In this document: piece after piece, positions 32,720-40,993 of the stretch | Layout of the letters: each line of letters opens with the position of its first letter | Numbering within the stretch: the stretch's first letter is position 1 | Source of the DNA: Embleya hyalina | GTDB taxonomy: Bacteria; Actinomycetota; Actinomycetes; Streptomycetales; Streptomycetaceae | NCBI RefSeq assembly: GCF_003967355.1 | Contig: NZ_BIFH01000013.1 | Coordinates: 427,870 to 491,869, forward strand | Direction of reading: 5' to 3' | Length of the DNA stretch: 64,000 nt | Made by a program: the position numbers and the translations under genes | The notes under the pieces: model-generated | Told to the model about the DNA's origin: nothing | The model's input: the letters and a program-made list of their open reading frames with translations, nothing else | Databases searched by the model: none

Positions 32720-33982
32720 GTGGATCAGACCCGATCACGTGTCGACGGGTACGATTTCCGTGCGCCGGATTCATGGGACCAATTCGCCGACGTCGTCGCC
32801 CTCGCCTACGGCGGGTACGCGGCGGTACCGGAATATCGAAAAATCATCGGCGACATATTCGAGCCGAAGCGCTCGCTGCTCGCGCACCGCGCCGGCGAGA
32901 CCTGCGCCACGCTCGCCCTGTACTCGCTGGACATGAGCGTCCCGGGCGGTCGGCAGCCGATCGCGGGCATCGGCTACGTCACCGTGGACCCCACGCACCG
33001 CCGTCGCGGCCTCATGCGCGGTCTGCTCCAACGCACCCTGGCCGGCCTGTACGACCGCGGCGAAGAGGCGGTCGCCGCACTGCACACCACGGAGCCGGCC
33101 ATCTACGGACGCTTCGGATTCGGCTCCGCCACCCGCGCCGTCCGGATCCGAATACCGCGCGCCTCCCGCGAGTTGACCGCGCCGCGCACCGACCCGCCCA
33201 CCGACCCGCCACCGCCCGTGCGCGTCCTGGACCCGGCTCGATGCGGTGCGGAGATCACGCGGCTCTACGAGCACGCCATCGACCGGCGGCCGGGCATGCT
33301 CCGGCGCGACGACACCTGGATGCGCCGGGCCGTGCTCGATCTGCCGGAGCGGCGCGGCGGCGCGGGACGGCTGTTGTGCATGCTGGCCGGCGCCGACGAC
33401 GGCGAACCGGCGAGGGGATACGCCCTCTACGCGTTGACCGCCCGCTGGGAGAACTCCTACCCGCGCTACGAGGTGAACGTCCGCGAACTGTTCGCGAACG
33501 ACCCGGCCGCGTACGCGAGTCTGTGGCGGGCCCTGCTGGACGTCGACCTCGGCGGCACGGTGGTCGCCGACCGCCCGGTCGACGATGCGGTCCTGGCCCT
33601 GCTCGACGACCCGCGCAGTGCCGCGCCCGTCGCGCGCGATCAGCTCTACACCCGCCCGGTGGACGTCGGACGTGCCCTCGCCGGGCGCGGCTACGGGGCC
33701 GAGGTCGATCTGGTACTGGCGGTCGCCGACCCGATCTGCCCGTGGAACGAGGGCCGTTGGCGACTGCGCACCGGCGCGCACGAGGCCGAGTGCGCGCGCA
33801 CCTCGGCCCCGGCCGATCTGGCCCTGACCGTACGCGAGTTGGGTGCCGTGTACCTCGGCGGCGCCTCGTTGACGCAACTGGCCGCGGCCGGGCGGGTGGT
33901 CGAACACCGGGCGGGCGCGCTCCGGGCCGCGACCCGGGCGTTCCACCACGACCCGGCGCCGTTCTGCCCGACGGTGTTCTGA
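32720..33982 (+). CDS. Eis-like GNAT N-acetyltransferase
   Basis: 420 residues from GTG 32720, with GAGGTG nine bases before it. The N-terminal GNAT domain has the acetyl-CoA loop GYVTVDPTHRRRGLMRGLLQ and YGRFGFGSATR. The second, degenerate GNAT half and a C-terminal sterol-carrier-like domain (LTVRELGAVYLGGASLTQLA) complete the three-part Eis fold. The chain ends in Phe, as in Eis, where the C-terminal carboxylate serves as catalytic base. Eis proteins acetylate several amines of aminoglycosides and other polyamine substrates. It opens the plus-strand run into the amino-sugar operon (43 bases to the next gene), so it is a candidate self-protection or tailoring enzyme for an amino-sugar product. 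Generic stress roles are the alternative. Confidence 0.88.
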   Translation: MDQTRSRVDGYDFRAPDSWDQFADVVALAYGGYAAVPEYRKIIGDIFEPKRSLLAHRAGETCATLALYSLDMSVPGGRQPIAGIGYVTVDPTHRRRGLMRGLLQRTLAGLYDRGEEAVAALHTTEPAIYGRFGFGSATRAVRIRIPRASRELTAPRTDPPTDPPPPVRVLDPARCGAEITRLYEHAIDRRPGMLRRDDTWMRRAVLDLPERRGGAGRLLCMLAGADDGEPARGYALYALTARWENSYPRYEVNVRELFANDPAAYASLWRALLDVDLGGTVVADRPVDDAVLALLDDPRSAAPVARDQLYTRPVDVGRALAGRGYGAEVDLVLAVADPICPWNEGRWRLRTGAHEAECARTSAPADLALTVRELGAVYLGGASLTQLAAAGRVVEHRAGALRAATRAFHHDPAPFCPTVF

Positions 33983-34025
33983 GTCCACCGCACCGGCCAC
34001 GAACACGACGTGAGGAGGCGGTCGC

Positions 34026-35261
34026 ATGCCCGGTCCCGGGTACGCGTCCTTCGGTGACGAGGAACGACGCAACATCGCGGAGGTCCTCGACGCCTGGCAG
34101 AACACGGTCGGGGTGCACTCCCAACCCGTGGCACAGGACTCGCAGTGCCGCCGGCTCGAACGGGAGGCGGCGAGCCGGCTCGCGTCCCCGCACTGCCTGA
34201 CGGTCAACAGCGGGACGTCGGCGCTGCTGACCGCCTTCGCCGCGCTCGGCATCGGACCCGGGGACGAGGTGATCGTCCCCGGATACATGTACGTCGCCTG
34301 CCTGTCCGCCGTGGCCTACAGCGGCGCGACGCCCGTACTCGCCGAGATCGACGAATCGCTCACCCTCGACCCGGCGGACGTACTCGCCAGGATCACCCCG
34401 CGCACCCGCGCGATCATGCCCGTGCACATGCTGGGCGCCTCCTGCGACATGGACGCCCTCACCCGCATCGCCCGCGAGCACGACCTGCTCCTGATCGAGG
34501 ACGCGGCACAGGCGTGCGGCGGCACGTATCGCGGCCGGCCGCTCGGCGGCATCGGCGAGGCCGGGGCCTTCTCGCTCAACGTCTTCAAGGTCGTCACCGG
34601 AGGCGACGGCGGCCTCCTGCTGACCCGCGACGCCGCCACGTTCCAGCGCGCCTACTCCTTCCACCACCACGGCTGGTTCCCCTACGCGCGCGAAGACGGG
34701 CCCGGCGACGTGCTGTTGGGCCTCAACCTGCGGATGGGCGAGTTCGGCGCCGCCGTGGCGCGCGCGCAACTGGCGCGCCTGGACGACGTCCTGGCCCGCA
34801 CCCGCGGGCTCAAACGCGACCTCACCGACGCGATCGGCACGCGCGCCGGCGTCGCCGAACGGGTCCTGCACGACACCGAAGGGGACTGCGCCACCGTCGC
34901 GGTCTACGTCTTCGACGACCGCGAGGCGGCCGAGGAGGTCGCCTCGGGCCTCGGCTCCAAGACCCTGCTGCACTCGCCCAAACACCACTACGGGGGCCTG
35001 CCGGAACTGCGGGCCCTGGCCGATCCCGACCACCCGTCCTGCCCCTTCCGCCCGGTGGAACCCCCGGCCCGCGGACACACCTATCGCCCCGGCGCGCTGC
35101 CCCGTACCGACGACGTCCTGAGCAGGTCCCTGGCCCTGACGGTGGGATTGACCGACACCTACCTGGGAGCCGACTTCGGAGTCGACGTCTTCAGCCGCCC
35201 GCACGACGTCGCAGCCGCCGCCGAGAAGTTCCGGGCGACGCGCGACGCCGTCCTGGGCTGA
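34026..35261 (+). CDS. DegT/DnrJ/EryC1/StrS-family aminotransferase
   Basis: 411 residues, ATG 34026-34028. The PLP-binding Lys is in FSLNVFKVVTGGDGG, and the phosphate-binding and active-site blocks are LTVNSGTSALLTAF, EDAAQACGGTYRGR and YSFHHHGWFPY. The enzymes convert a keto sugar or keto-cyclitol to the amino form with Glu or Gln as donor. C-terminal residues HYGGLPELRALADPD and PRTDDVLSRSLALTVGL are usual for the family. It begins the amino-sugar operon, followed after 19 bases by a glycosyltransferase. Keto sugars could be supplied by the two GMC oxidoreductases downstream. Ring position and donor cannot be read. Confidence 0.92.
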   Translation: MPGPGYASFGDEERRNIAEVLDAWQNTVGVHSQPVAQDSQCRRLEREAASRLASPHCLTVNSGTSALLTAFAALGIGPGDEVIVPGYMYVACLSAVAYSGATPVLAEIDESLTLDPADVLARITPRTRAIMPVHMLGASCDMDALTRIAREHDLLLIEDAAQACGGTYRGRPLGGIGEAGAFSLNVFKVVTGGDGGLLLTRDAATFQRAYSFHHHGWFPYAREDGPGDVLLGLNLRMGEFGAAVARAQLARLDDVLARTRGLKRDLTDAIGTRAGVAERVLHDTEGDCATVAVYVFDDREAAEEVASGLGSKTLLHSPKHHYGGLPELRALADPDHPSCPFRPVEPPARGHTYRPGALPRTDDVLSRSLALTVGLTDTYLGADFGVDVFSRPHDVAAAAEKFRATRDAVLG

Positions 35262-35280
35262 ACCGGAAGGAGTCCGCACC

Positions 35281-36255
35281 GTGTCGCAGCGAAAGGCGGA
35301 CGGACCCGCGCCGCACACGCCGCTGATCAGCGTGGTGGTGCCCTGCTACAACGAGGGAGAGGTGGTCACCGAGGCACATCGCCGGATCTCCACCGTCATG
35401 CGGGCACTCGACGGATACGACCACGAGATCGTCTTCGTCGACGACGGCAGCCTGGACCACACCTGGGACGTCCTGACCTCCCTGGCCCGCGCCGACAACC
35501 ACGTGCAACTCGTGCGCCTGACCCGCAACTTCGGCCATCAGCCCGGCATGATGGCCGGACTGCGCGAGGCCCGCGGCGACGCCGTGGTGACCCTCGACGC
35601 CGACCTCCAGGACCCGCCCGAACTGATCCCGGCCATGGTCGAACGCTGGGGCCAGGGCTGGCCCGTCGTCTCCGGTCGCCGGGTCGCGCGGCACGGCGAC
35701 ACCCGGTTCAAGGTCGCCACCGCCTACGTCTACTACCGCCTGCTCAAGTCCCTCGCCGACCATCCCATCGCGCTGGACACCGGCGACTTCCGCCTGCTCG
35801 ACCGCTCGGTCGTGGAGACCCTGACCCGACTGTCCGGCGACCCGGGTTTCCTGCGCGGCCTCGTCGGCTGGGCGGGCTTCGCCGAGACCAGCATCGAATA
35901 CGGGCGGGCCCCGCGCTCGGCCGGCCGGTCCAAGTACACGCTGCGCAAGATGGCGAGCCTGTCCCACCGGGGCGTGATGACCTGCACGGCCACACCCGCC
36001 CGGCTCCCGACCGCCGTCGGCGTCGCCTGGCTCGGCGGCGTCGCGCTCACCTCCGCGGTGCGCCGGCGGCCGATGCCGGTCGCCGCGTGGACCTTCGGCG
36101 GCGAAGCGCTGCTCCTGGGCGTGCTGGGCGAATATCTGCGCCTGGTCCACCACGAGACGCGCGGCCGCCCGTCCTACGTGGTCGCCCGACGCGACCGGCA
36201 ACACCCGATCACGCCGGTGACCGCGCTCGCCGAACCCGAGGAGCAGGCGTCGTGA
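35281..36255 (+). CDS. Family 2 glycosyltransferase, membrane-associated (polyprenyl-phosphate type)
   Basis: 324 residues from GTG 35281 with GGAAGGAG before it. GT-A fold: ISVVVPCYNEGEVVTEAHRR, VFVDDGSLDHTWDVL, TRNFGHQPGMMAGLREARGD and the metal-binding VVTLDADLQDPPELIP. ALDTGDFRLLDRSVVETL and RSAGRSKYTLRKMASLSH match the GtrB/DPM1-like group that transfers sugars to polyprenyl phosphate. Members usually end with two long membrane helices; here only weaker hydrophobic stretches (VGVAWLGGVALTSAV; WTFGGEALLLGVLGEYL) remain, so the enzyme may be peripheral. GTGA overlap with the next gene. It probably moves a sugar in the same pathway as the aminotransferases. Confidence 0.88.
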   Translation: MSQRKADGPAPHTPLISVVVPCYNEGEVVTEAHRRISTVMRALDGYDHEIVFVDDGSLDHTWDVLTSLARADNHVQLVRLTRNFGHQPGMMAGLREARGDAVVTLDADLQDPPELIPAMVERWGQGWPVVSGRRVARHGDTRFKVATAYVYYRLLKSLADHPIALDTGDFRLLDRSVVETLTRLSGDPGFLRGLVGWAGFAETSIEYGRAPRSAGRSKYTLRKMASLSHRGVMTCTATPARLPTAVGVAWLGGVALTSAVRRRPMPVAAWTFGGEALLLGVLGEYLRLVHHETRGRPSYVVARRDRQHPITPVTALAEPEEQAS

Positions 36256-37640
36256 GCCGCGACGACACCCGGTTCGACGTGGTGGTCGTCGGCGCCGGAT
36301 TCACCGGCCTCGCCGCCGCGCACGAGCTGGGACTGGCGGGCCTGAAAACCCTGATCGTCGAGGCGGACGACCGCATCGGCGGCCTGGCCGGCACCTTCGA
36401 GGTCGGCGACGGACACCTCGAACGTTTCTACCACCACTGGTTCGAGTCCGATCACGACATGTTCCGGCTGTGCGCCGAACTCGGCCGCGGCCACCTGGTG
36501 GAGCGCCGGCCGGCACGCACCGGCTTCTACCACGCCAACACCATCCACCGCCTGTCCAGCCCGCTCGACGTGCTGCGCTTCGCCCCACTGCCGCCCGCCG
36601 ACCGGCTACGCCTGGGACTGATGGTGATGCGCGCCGCGCGGGTACGCCACTGGCGCCAACTCGAAGCGCTCACCGCCGAGGAATGGCTCGTGCGCATCGG
36701 CGGACGCCGGGTGTTCGACCTGGTGTGGCAACCGCTCCTGGAAGGCAAGTTCGGCGCCTACGCCCCCCAGGTCGGCGCCACCTGGATGTGGACCAAACTG
36801 CACCTTCGCGGCGGCAGCCGCAGCAGATCCGGGCGCGAGGTGCTGCACTACCTGCGCGGCGGGTGCGGGGCCCTGCTCGACGCCTGGCGACCCCGACTGT
36901 GCGAACTGGGCATCAGACTGCGGCTGCACAGCCCGGTCTCCGCCGTCCTGGTCGATCACGGCGGCGTCACCGGGGTCCGCGTCGGCGACGAAGTGGTCCC
37001 CGCGCGCCGGGTATTGGTGACCACCGCGCCGAGCGTGCTCGCCGACATGCTGACCGGCCAGGACGACGAACACCTCGCCGTACCCGCGCTGCGCCGCCAG
37101 TTGGGCAGCATCCCCTACCTGGCGAACATCTGCCTGGTGTTGGAGAACACCCACGCGCTCTCCGACACCTACTGGCTCAACGTCACCGACCCCACGTTCC
37201 CCTACGTAGGCGTCATCGAGCACACCAACTTCGACGATCCGGGCCACTACGGCGGCCGGCACATCGTCTACCTCTCCAAATACCTCCCCGAGGACTCGAC
37301 GCTGTATCGGATGAGCGACGAGGAGGTGTTCCGCTACAGCCTGCCCCACCTGCGCCGGATGTTCCCGCGCTTTCGCGACGACTGGGTGCGCGGCTACCAC
37401 GTCTGGCGCGCGGACCACGCACAACCGGTGATCACCCGGAACTACTCGAGGATCGTGCCCGGTGTGGAATGCGCGGTACCCGGCCTGTACATGGCCGGCA
37501 TGGCGCAGGTCTTCCCCGAGGACCGCGGCACCAACTACGCGGTGCGACACGGCAGGAACGCGGGCAGGCTCGTCGCCGATCGGGTGCGGGCCCACGAACG
37601 CACCGGTCTGGCCAGTCTACGAACGGGAGACGGGACGTGA
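36252..37640 (+). CDS. FAD-dependent oxidoreductase, protoporphyrinogen-oxidase/amine-oxidase-like
   Basis: 462 residues, GTG start in a GTGA overlap. Rossmann FAD site VVVVGAGFTGLAAAHELGLA with the ribose-binding acid in TLIVEADDRIGGLAGTFE; C-terminal FAD contact GLYMAGMAQVFPEDRGTNYA. The middle (ERFYHHWFESDHDMFRLCAE; LLEGKFGAYAPQVGATWMWT) is typical of the group encoded next to GT2 enzymes in sugar and polysaccharide loci, distinct from true haem-pathway enzymes. A role in oxidising or desaturating a sugar- or lipid-linked intermediate is inferred from context. Coupled to the aminotransferase by another GTGA. Confidence 0.85.
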   Translation: MSRDDTRFDVVVVGAGFTGLAAAHELGLAGLKTLIVEADDRIGGLAGTFEVGDGHLERFYHHWFESDHDMFRLCAELGRGHLVERRPARTGFYHANTIHRLSSPLDVLRFAPLPPADRLRLGLMVMRAARVRHWRQLEALTAEEWLVRIGGRRVFDLVWQPLLEGKFGAYAPQVGATWMWTKLHLRGGSRSRSGREVLHYLRGGCGALLDAWRPRLCELGIRLRLHSPVSAVLVDHGGVTGVRVGDEVVPARRVLVTTAPSVLADMLTGQDDEHLAVPALRRQLGSIPYLANICLVLENTHALSDTYWLNVTDPTFPYVGVIEHTNFDDPGHYGGRHIVYLSKYLPEDSTLYRMSDEEVFRYSLPHLRRMFPRFRDDWVRGYHVWRADHAQPVITRNYSRIVPGVECAVPGLYMAGMAQVFPEDRGTNYAVRHGRNAGRLVADRVRAHERTGLASLRTGDGT

Positions 37641-39055
37641 GCGAACTGCTCGACGCCGAGGCCTGCGAGCACCTGTCGATCGACGAGGTGCACGATCTCC
37701 ACCGGCGCCACGTCAGCCGCAGCCAGGTCACCCTGATCGGCTCGTTCGGATTCGGCCGCGACCTCGTGGAACACGCGGAAGGGTGTTGGATCACGCTGCG
37801 CGACGGCCGCCGCGTCCTCGACTTCACCGGCGGTGTGGGCGTGCTCAACCACGGCCACAATCACCCGCGGATCCTGGCCGCACGCCGCCGCTTCGCCGAG
37901 CGCAAGAGCATGGAGGTGCACAAGAACTACCTCTCCCCGTACGTCGCCGCGCTCGGCCACAACCTGGCGATGCTGCTGCCGGGCGACCTGAACATCGCCT
38001 ACTTCCCCAACTCCGGGGCGGAGGCCGTGGAAGGCGCCCTGAAACTGGCGTACAAATACCACCGCGGCCGGCGCGGCACCGTCCTGCACACCGACATCGC
38101 CTTCCACGGCAAACTCCTGGGCGCGGGCAGCCTGACCGCGTCTCCGGAGATCCACTTCCCCTTCCCGAGCCTGCCCGGCACCGACCGATTCGGCTACGAC
38201 GACCCGGACTCCTTCGCCCTCGCCCTGGACCGGCACCGCACCGGCGACGGCGGCAGCGACGTGTACGCGGTGGTGCTCGAACCGTTCAGCGCGTCCGGAC
38301 TGCGCGAGTGTTCCGAGGAATTCCTGCGCACCGTGCGTCGGATGTGCGACGAACTGGACATCGTGCTCGTCTTCGACGAGGTCTTCACCGGGTGGGGACG
38401 CACCGGGTCGCTGTTCCACTTCATGCGCCACCGCGACCTGATCCCCGACGTGCTCGTCACCTCCAAGTCCTTCGGCGGCGGCAAGGCGTCCATCTCCGGC
38501 TACGTGAGTCGCGAACACGTCTTCCGCCGCGCGTACGACAACCTCGCCGACGCCACCCTGCACAGCACCACCTACCACGGCTTCGGCGAGGAGACCGTCA
38601 CCGCGCTCGAAGCCGTCGCGATCGCGGTCGAGGACGACTACCCCGCCCGGGCCCGGCACATCGGCGAACGCCTCGGGAGAGGGCTGGCCAAACTCGCCGA
38701 GACGCACCACCGCCTCGTCGCCGGGACCACCGGACGCGGCGCGCTGCACGGGGTGTTCCTCAACGCCGGCCCCGCCCGGCTCGACCGCGTCACCCGACTG
38801 CTCCCCGGACCCTTCGCCAAGGACCCGCAACTGCGCGCCAAACTGGTCACCGGAGCGGTGATCTCGGCGCTCTACCACGACCACGACGTGCTCACCTACT
38901 ACGGCTCCAACCACGGACTCCCGCTGATCGCGGCACCGCCGCTGATCGCCGAGGACGAGGAGATCGACCTCTTCCTCACCGCCCTGGACCGGGTCCTGGA
39001 CAAGGGCGTCACCCGGCTGGTCACCGCCTTCGTGAAGGACAGGGTCACCGCGTGA
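37637..39055 (+). CDS. Class III aminotransferase
   Basis: 472 residues; GTG in GTGA overlap. PLP Lys is in VLVTSKSFGGGKASISG, the cofactor-stacking acid block is VLVFDEVFTGWGRTGS, and the substrate Gly block is VLDFTGGVGVLNHGHNHPRI; IAYFPNSGAEAVEGALKLAY is the classical phosphate site. Class III enzymes aminate aldehydes and ketones distal from a carboxylate, including the 6'-aldehyde of aminoglycosides. With GMC oxidoreductases as aldehyde makers in the same operon, an alcohol-to-amine conversion like NeoQ/NeoB in neomycin is a reasonable model; the aldehyde released by the NRPS-reductase is another possible substrate. Both are inference. Confidence 0.92.
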   Translation: MSELLDAEACEHLSIDEVHDLHRRHVSRSQVTLIGSFGFGRDLVEHAEGCWITLRDGRRVLDFTGGVGVLNHGHNHPRILAARRRFAERKSMEVHKNYLSPYVAALGHNLAMLLPGDLNIAYFPNSGAEAVEGALKLAYKYHRGRRGTVLHTDIAFHGKLLGAGSLTASPEIHFPFPSLPGTDRFGYDDPDSFALALDRHRTGDGGSDVYAVVLEPFSASGLRECSEEFLRTVRRMCDELDIVLVFDEVFTGWGRTGSLFHFMRHRDLIPDVLVTSKSFGGGKASISGYVSREHVFRRAYDNLADATLHSTTYHGFGEETVTALEAVAIAVEDDYPARARHIGERLGRGLAKLAETHHRLVAGTTGRGALHGVFLNAGPARLDRVTRLLPGPFAKDPQLRAKLVTGAVISALYHDHDVLTYYGSNHGLPLIAAPPLIAEDEEIDLFLTALDRVLDKGVTRLVTAFVKDRVTA

Positions 39056-39513
39056 GCGGCGCACCCGACCTCGGGGCCCTCGCCCGGGACCGGGCGGATC
39101 GGCGCGCGCTCGCGCGAACCACCCGGGCGCTGCGGGCGAGCGGCCTGGCGCGCGTGTGGGCGGTCCGATACCCGCCGCTTCGCGAGCCCGAGGCCGCCGC
39201 GCTCGCCGGCGGGCATGTCGCGGGCAGCCTGGCCGCACTGGCGCCGCCGTATCGGGCGGCGTTCGGCGTGCTGCTGCGCCTGGTGCCGGCGGCCTTCCGG
39301 CTCGTGACCGGGCGTCGGCTCGAGGTCGCGTCGCCGGAGGTGTTGGCGGCGGGTGCGGGGCGGCTGGAGCGGCTGCCGGTGCTCGGCACGGTGGTGCGCA
39401 CCACCGGCACCCTGGCGTGCTACGGGGCGCTGGACGGCGTGCGGCCGGCGGTGGCGGCGCGGGCGGCGGGGACCGAACTCCCGGAGCGGGCATGGCCGAA
39501 CGACCCGCGGTGA
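39052..39513 (+). CDS. Small helical protein, possible small subunit of GMC dehydrogenase
   Basis: 153 residues, GTG start in GTGA overlap with the aminotransferase; its end overlaps the GMC oxidoreductase start by 22 bases. Almost entirely helical and rich in Ala, Arg, Leu and Pro (YPPLREPEAAALAGGHVAGS; PYRAAFGVLLRLVPAAFRLV). No signal peptide, no Cys pair of the cytochrome type. The position and size recall the small subunits that accompany GMC-type sugar 3-dehydrogenases (gluconate-2-dehydrogenase subunit 3-like), which lack catalysis but are needed for folding or electron transfer. I do not recognise the family by motif, so the name is positional. Confidence 0.75.
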   Translation: MSGAPDLGALARDRADRRALARTTRALRASGLARVWAVRYPPLREPEAAALAGGHVAGSLAALAPPYRAAFGVLLRLVPAAFRLVTGRRLEVASPEVLAAGAGRLERLPVLGTVVRTTGTLACYGALDGVRPAVAARAAGTELPERAWPNDPR

Positions 39514-40964
39514 TCGACTGCGACGCCCTCGTGATCGGCTCCGGCGCCGGTGGGGCCGTCGCCGCACTGGAACTGGCGCGCGCGGGCCGGCGACCGATCG
39601 TGCTGGAGGAGGGGCCCGAGGTGTCCGTCGCGGACATCGCCGATGCGTCGCCCGCCGAGAACATGCGGCGGCTGTACCGCAACGCGGGGCTGTCCCCGAT
39701 CCACGGGCGCCCGACGATCGCCTTCGGCGAAGGGCGCTGCGTCGGCGGTACGACCGTGGTCAACGGCGGCCTGCTGTGGCACCCGCCGGCCGACCTGCTC
39801 GACCGCTGGGCGCTGCGCTCGGGCGTGGACGGATATCGGGCCGAAGACCTCGACGCACACCTGCGCGACGTCACCCGACGGTTGTCGGTGATCACGCACA
39901 CGGAACGCCCGCCGGCCAACCGGGACTCGCGGCTGCTCGCGGTCGGCGCGGACGCCCTGGGGTGGCGCCGACAGGACGCCCGCCGCGCGGTGCGCGGATG
40001 CCGACACAGCAACCGCTGCGCCACGGGCTGTCCGACCGGGGCGAAGCAGAGCATGGCGCTCACGTACCTCCCGCAGGCCCGGCGGCGGGGCGCGCGCGTC
40101 GACGCCGGCACCCGGGTGGTCCGCATCGCGCACGACGGGCGCACCGTCACCGCGGTACACGCGGTGGGCCCCGACGGGCGGCGGACGACCTACCGGCCGA
40201 ACGTCGTCTTCCTCGCCGCCGGCGCCCTGGGTACACCCGCGCTGCTGCAACGCAGCGGCATCCACGCCCGCCGGGCCGGGCGACACACCGCGATCCACGT
40301 CAACCTGCGGGTGAACGCGCGCTTCGCCGACCCCGTCGCGGCCCGGGACGGGACCATCTTCACCACCCAGCTCCACGAGTTCGCCGACCTGGGCATCCTG
40401 GTCATGCCGGCCAACCTCACCCCCGGCACCCTGGCCGCGAGCCTCGCGGGGCATGCGCCGCGGGTGCTGGAGCGATTGCTCGCGGACATCGACCACGTCG
40501 GGACGTACACGGTGCAGGTCCGGGTGTCCGGCAGCGTCCGCGTCACCGCGTTGCCCGCCGGCGGCCTGCTCCTGCGGCATCATCTGCGGGCGAGCGACCG
40601 GGAGTTGTTGCGGTTCGGACTGCGGCAGGCGGCGCGGGTGCTGTTCGCGGCGGGCGCGGTCGAGCTGTACGCGCCCGAACGGCGCGTGTTGCGCTCCGTC
40701 GAGGAGGCGGAGGCGTTCGTCCCGCGAGCCGACCCGCGGCGCTGGGACCTGGTATCGGTGCACGCCATGGCCTCGTGCCCGATGGGCCTGCCCGAACGCG
40801 GCGGGCTGTGCGACGGATACGGCCGACCGTACGGCCTCCGCGGGCTGCACCTGTGCGACGCGTCGGTGCTGCCCGGCGCGACCGGGGTGAGCCCGCAGGG
40901 GACCATCATGGCGTTCGCCCACGAGATCACCGACCGGTATCTGGCACTGCCCAGGCTGCCCTGA
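39492..40964 (+). CDS. GMC-family oxidoreductase (first copy)
   Basis: 490 residues, ATG 39492-39494. The FAD site is CDALVIGSGAGGAVAALELA, the GMC signature is FGEGRCVGGTTVVNGGLLWH, and the C-terminal catalytic stretch is SVHAMASCPMG ... ASVLPGATGVSPQGTIMAFA. A Cys-rich patch (VRGCRHSNRCATGCPTGAKQ) matches the motif seen in long-chain or sugar dehydrogenase members. It should oxidise an alcohol, probably of a sugar, to a carbonyl, using a quinone, oxygen or a carrier as acceptor. Linked translationally to the small protein before it; 29 bases to the second GMC gene. Confidence 0.9.
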   Translation: MAERPAVIDCDALVIGSGAGGAVAALELARAGRRPIVLEEGPEVSVADIADASPAENMRRLYRNAGLSPIHGRPTIAFGEGRCVGGTTVVNGGLLWHPPADLLDRWALRSGVDGYRAEDLDAHLRDVTRRLSVITHTERPPANRDSRLLAVGADALGWRRQDARRAVRGCRHSNRCATGCPTGAKQSMALTYLPQARRRGARVDAGTRVVRIAHDGRTVTAVHAVGPDGRRTTYRPNVVFLAAGALGTPALLQRSGIHARRAGRHTAIHVNLRVNARFADPVAARDGTIFTTQLHEFADLGILVMPANLTPGTLAASLAGHAPRVLERLLADIDHVGTYTVQVRVSGSVRVTALPAGGLLLRHHLRASDRELLRFGLRQAARVLFAAGAVELYAPERRVLRSVEEAEAFVPRADPRRWDLVSVHAMASCPMGLPERGGLCDGYGRPYGLRGLHLCDASVLPGATGVSPQGTIMAFAHEITDRYLALPRLP

Positions 40965-40993
40965 CGCGGAATCCGGGAAAGGAAAACATTCAC

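Noticed and set aside
36252..37640. Reading the FAD enzyme as haem-pathway protoporphyrinogen oxidase.
   Set aside because: No haem genes are near; it is translationally coupled to a glycosyltransferase and an aminotransferase and carries the motifs of the sugar-locus subgroup.
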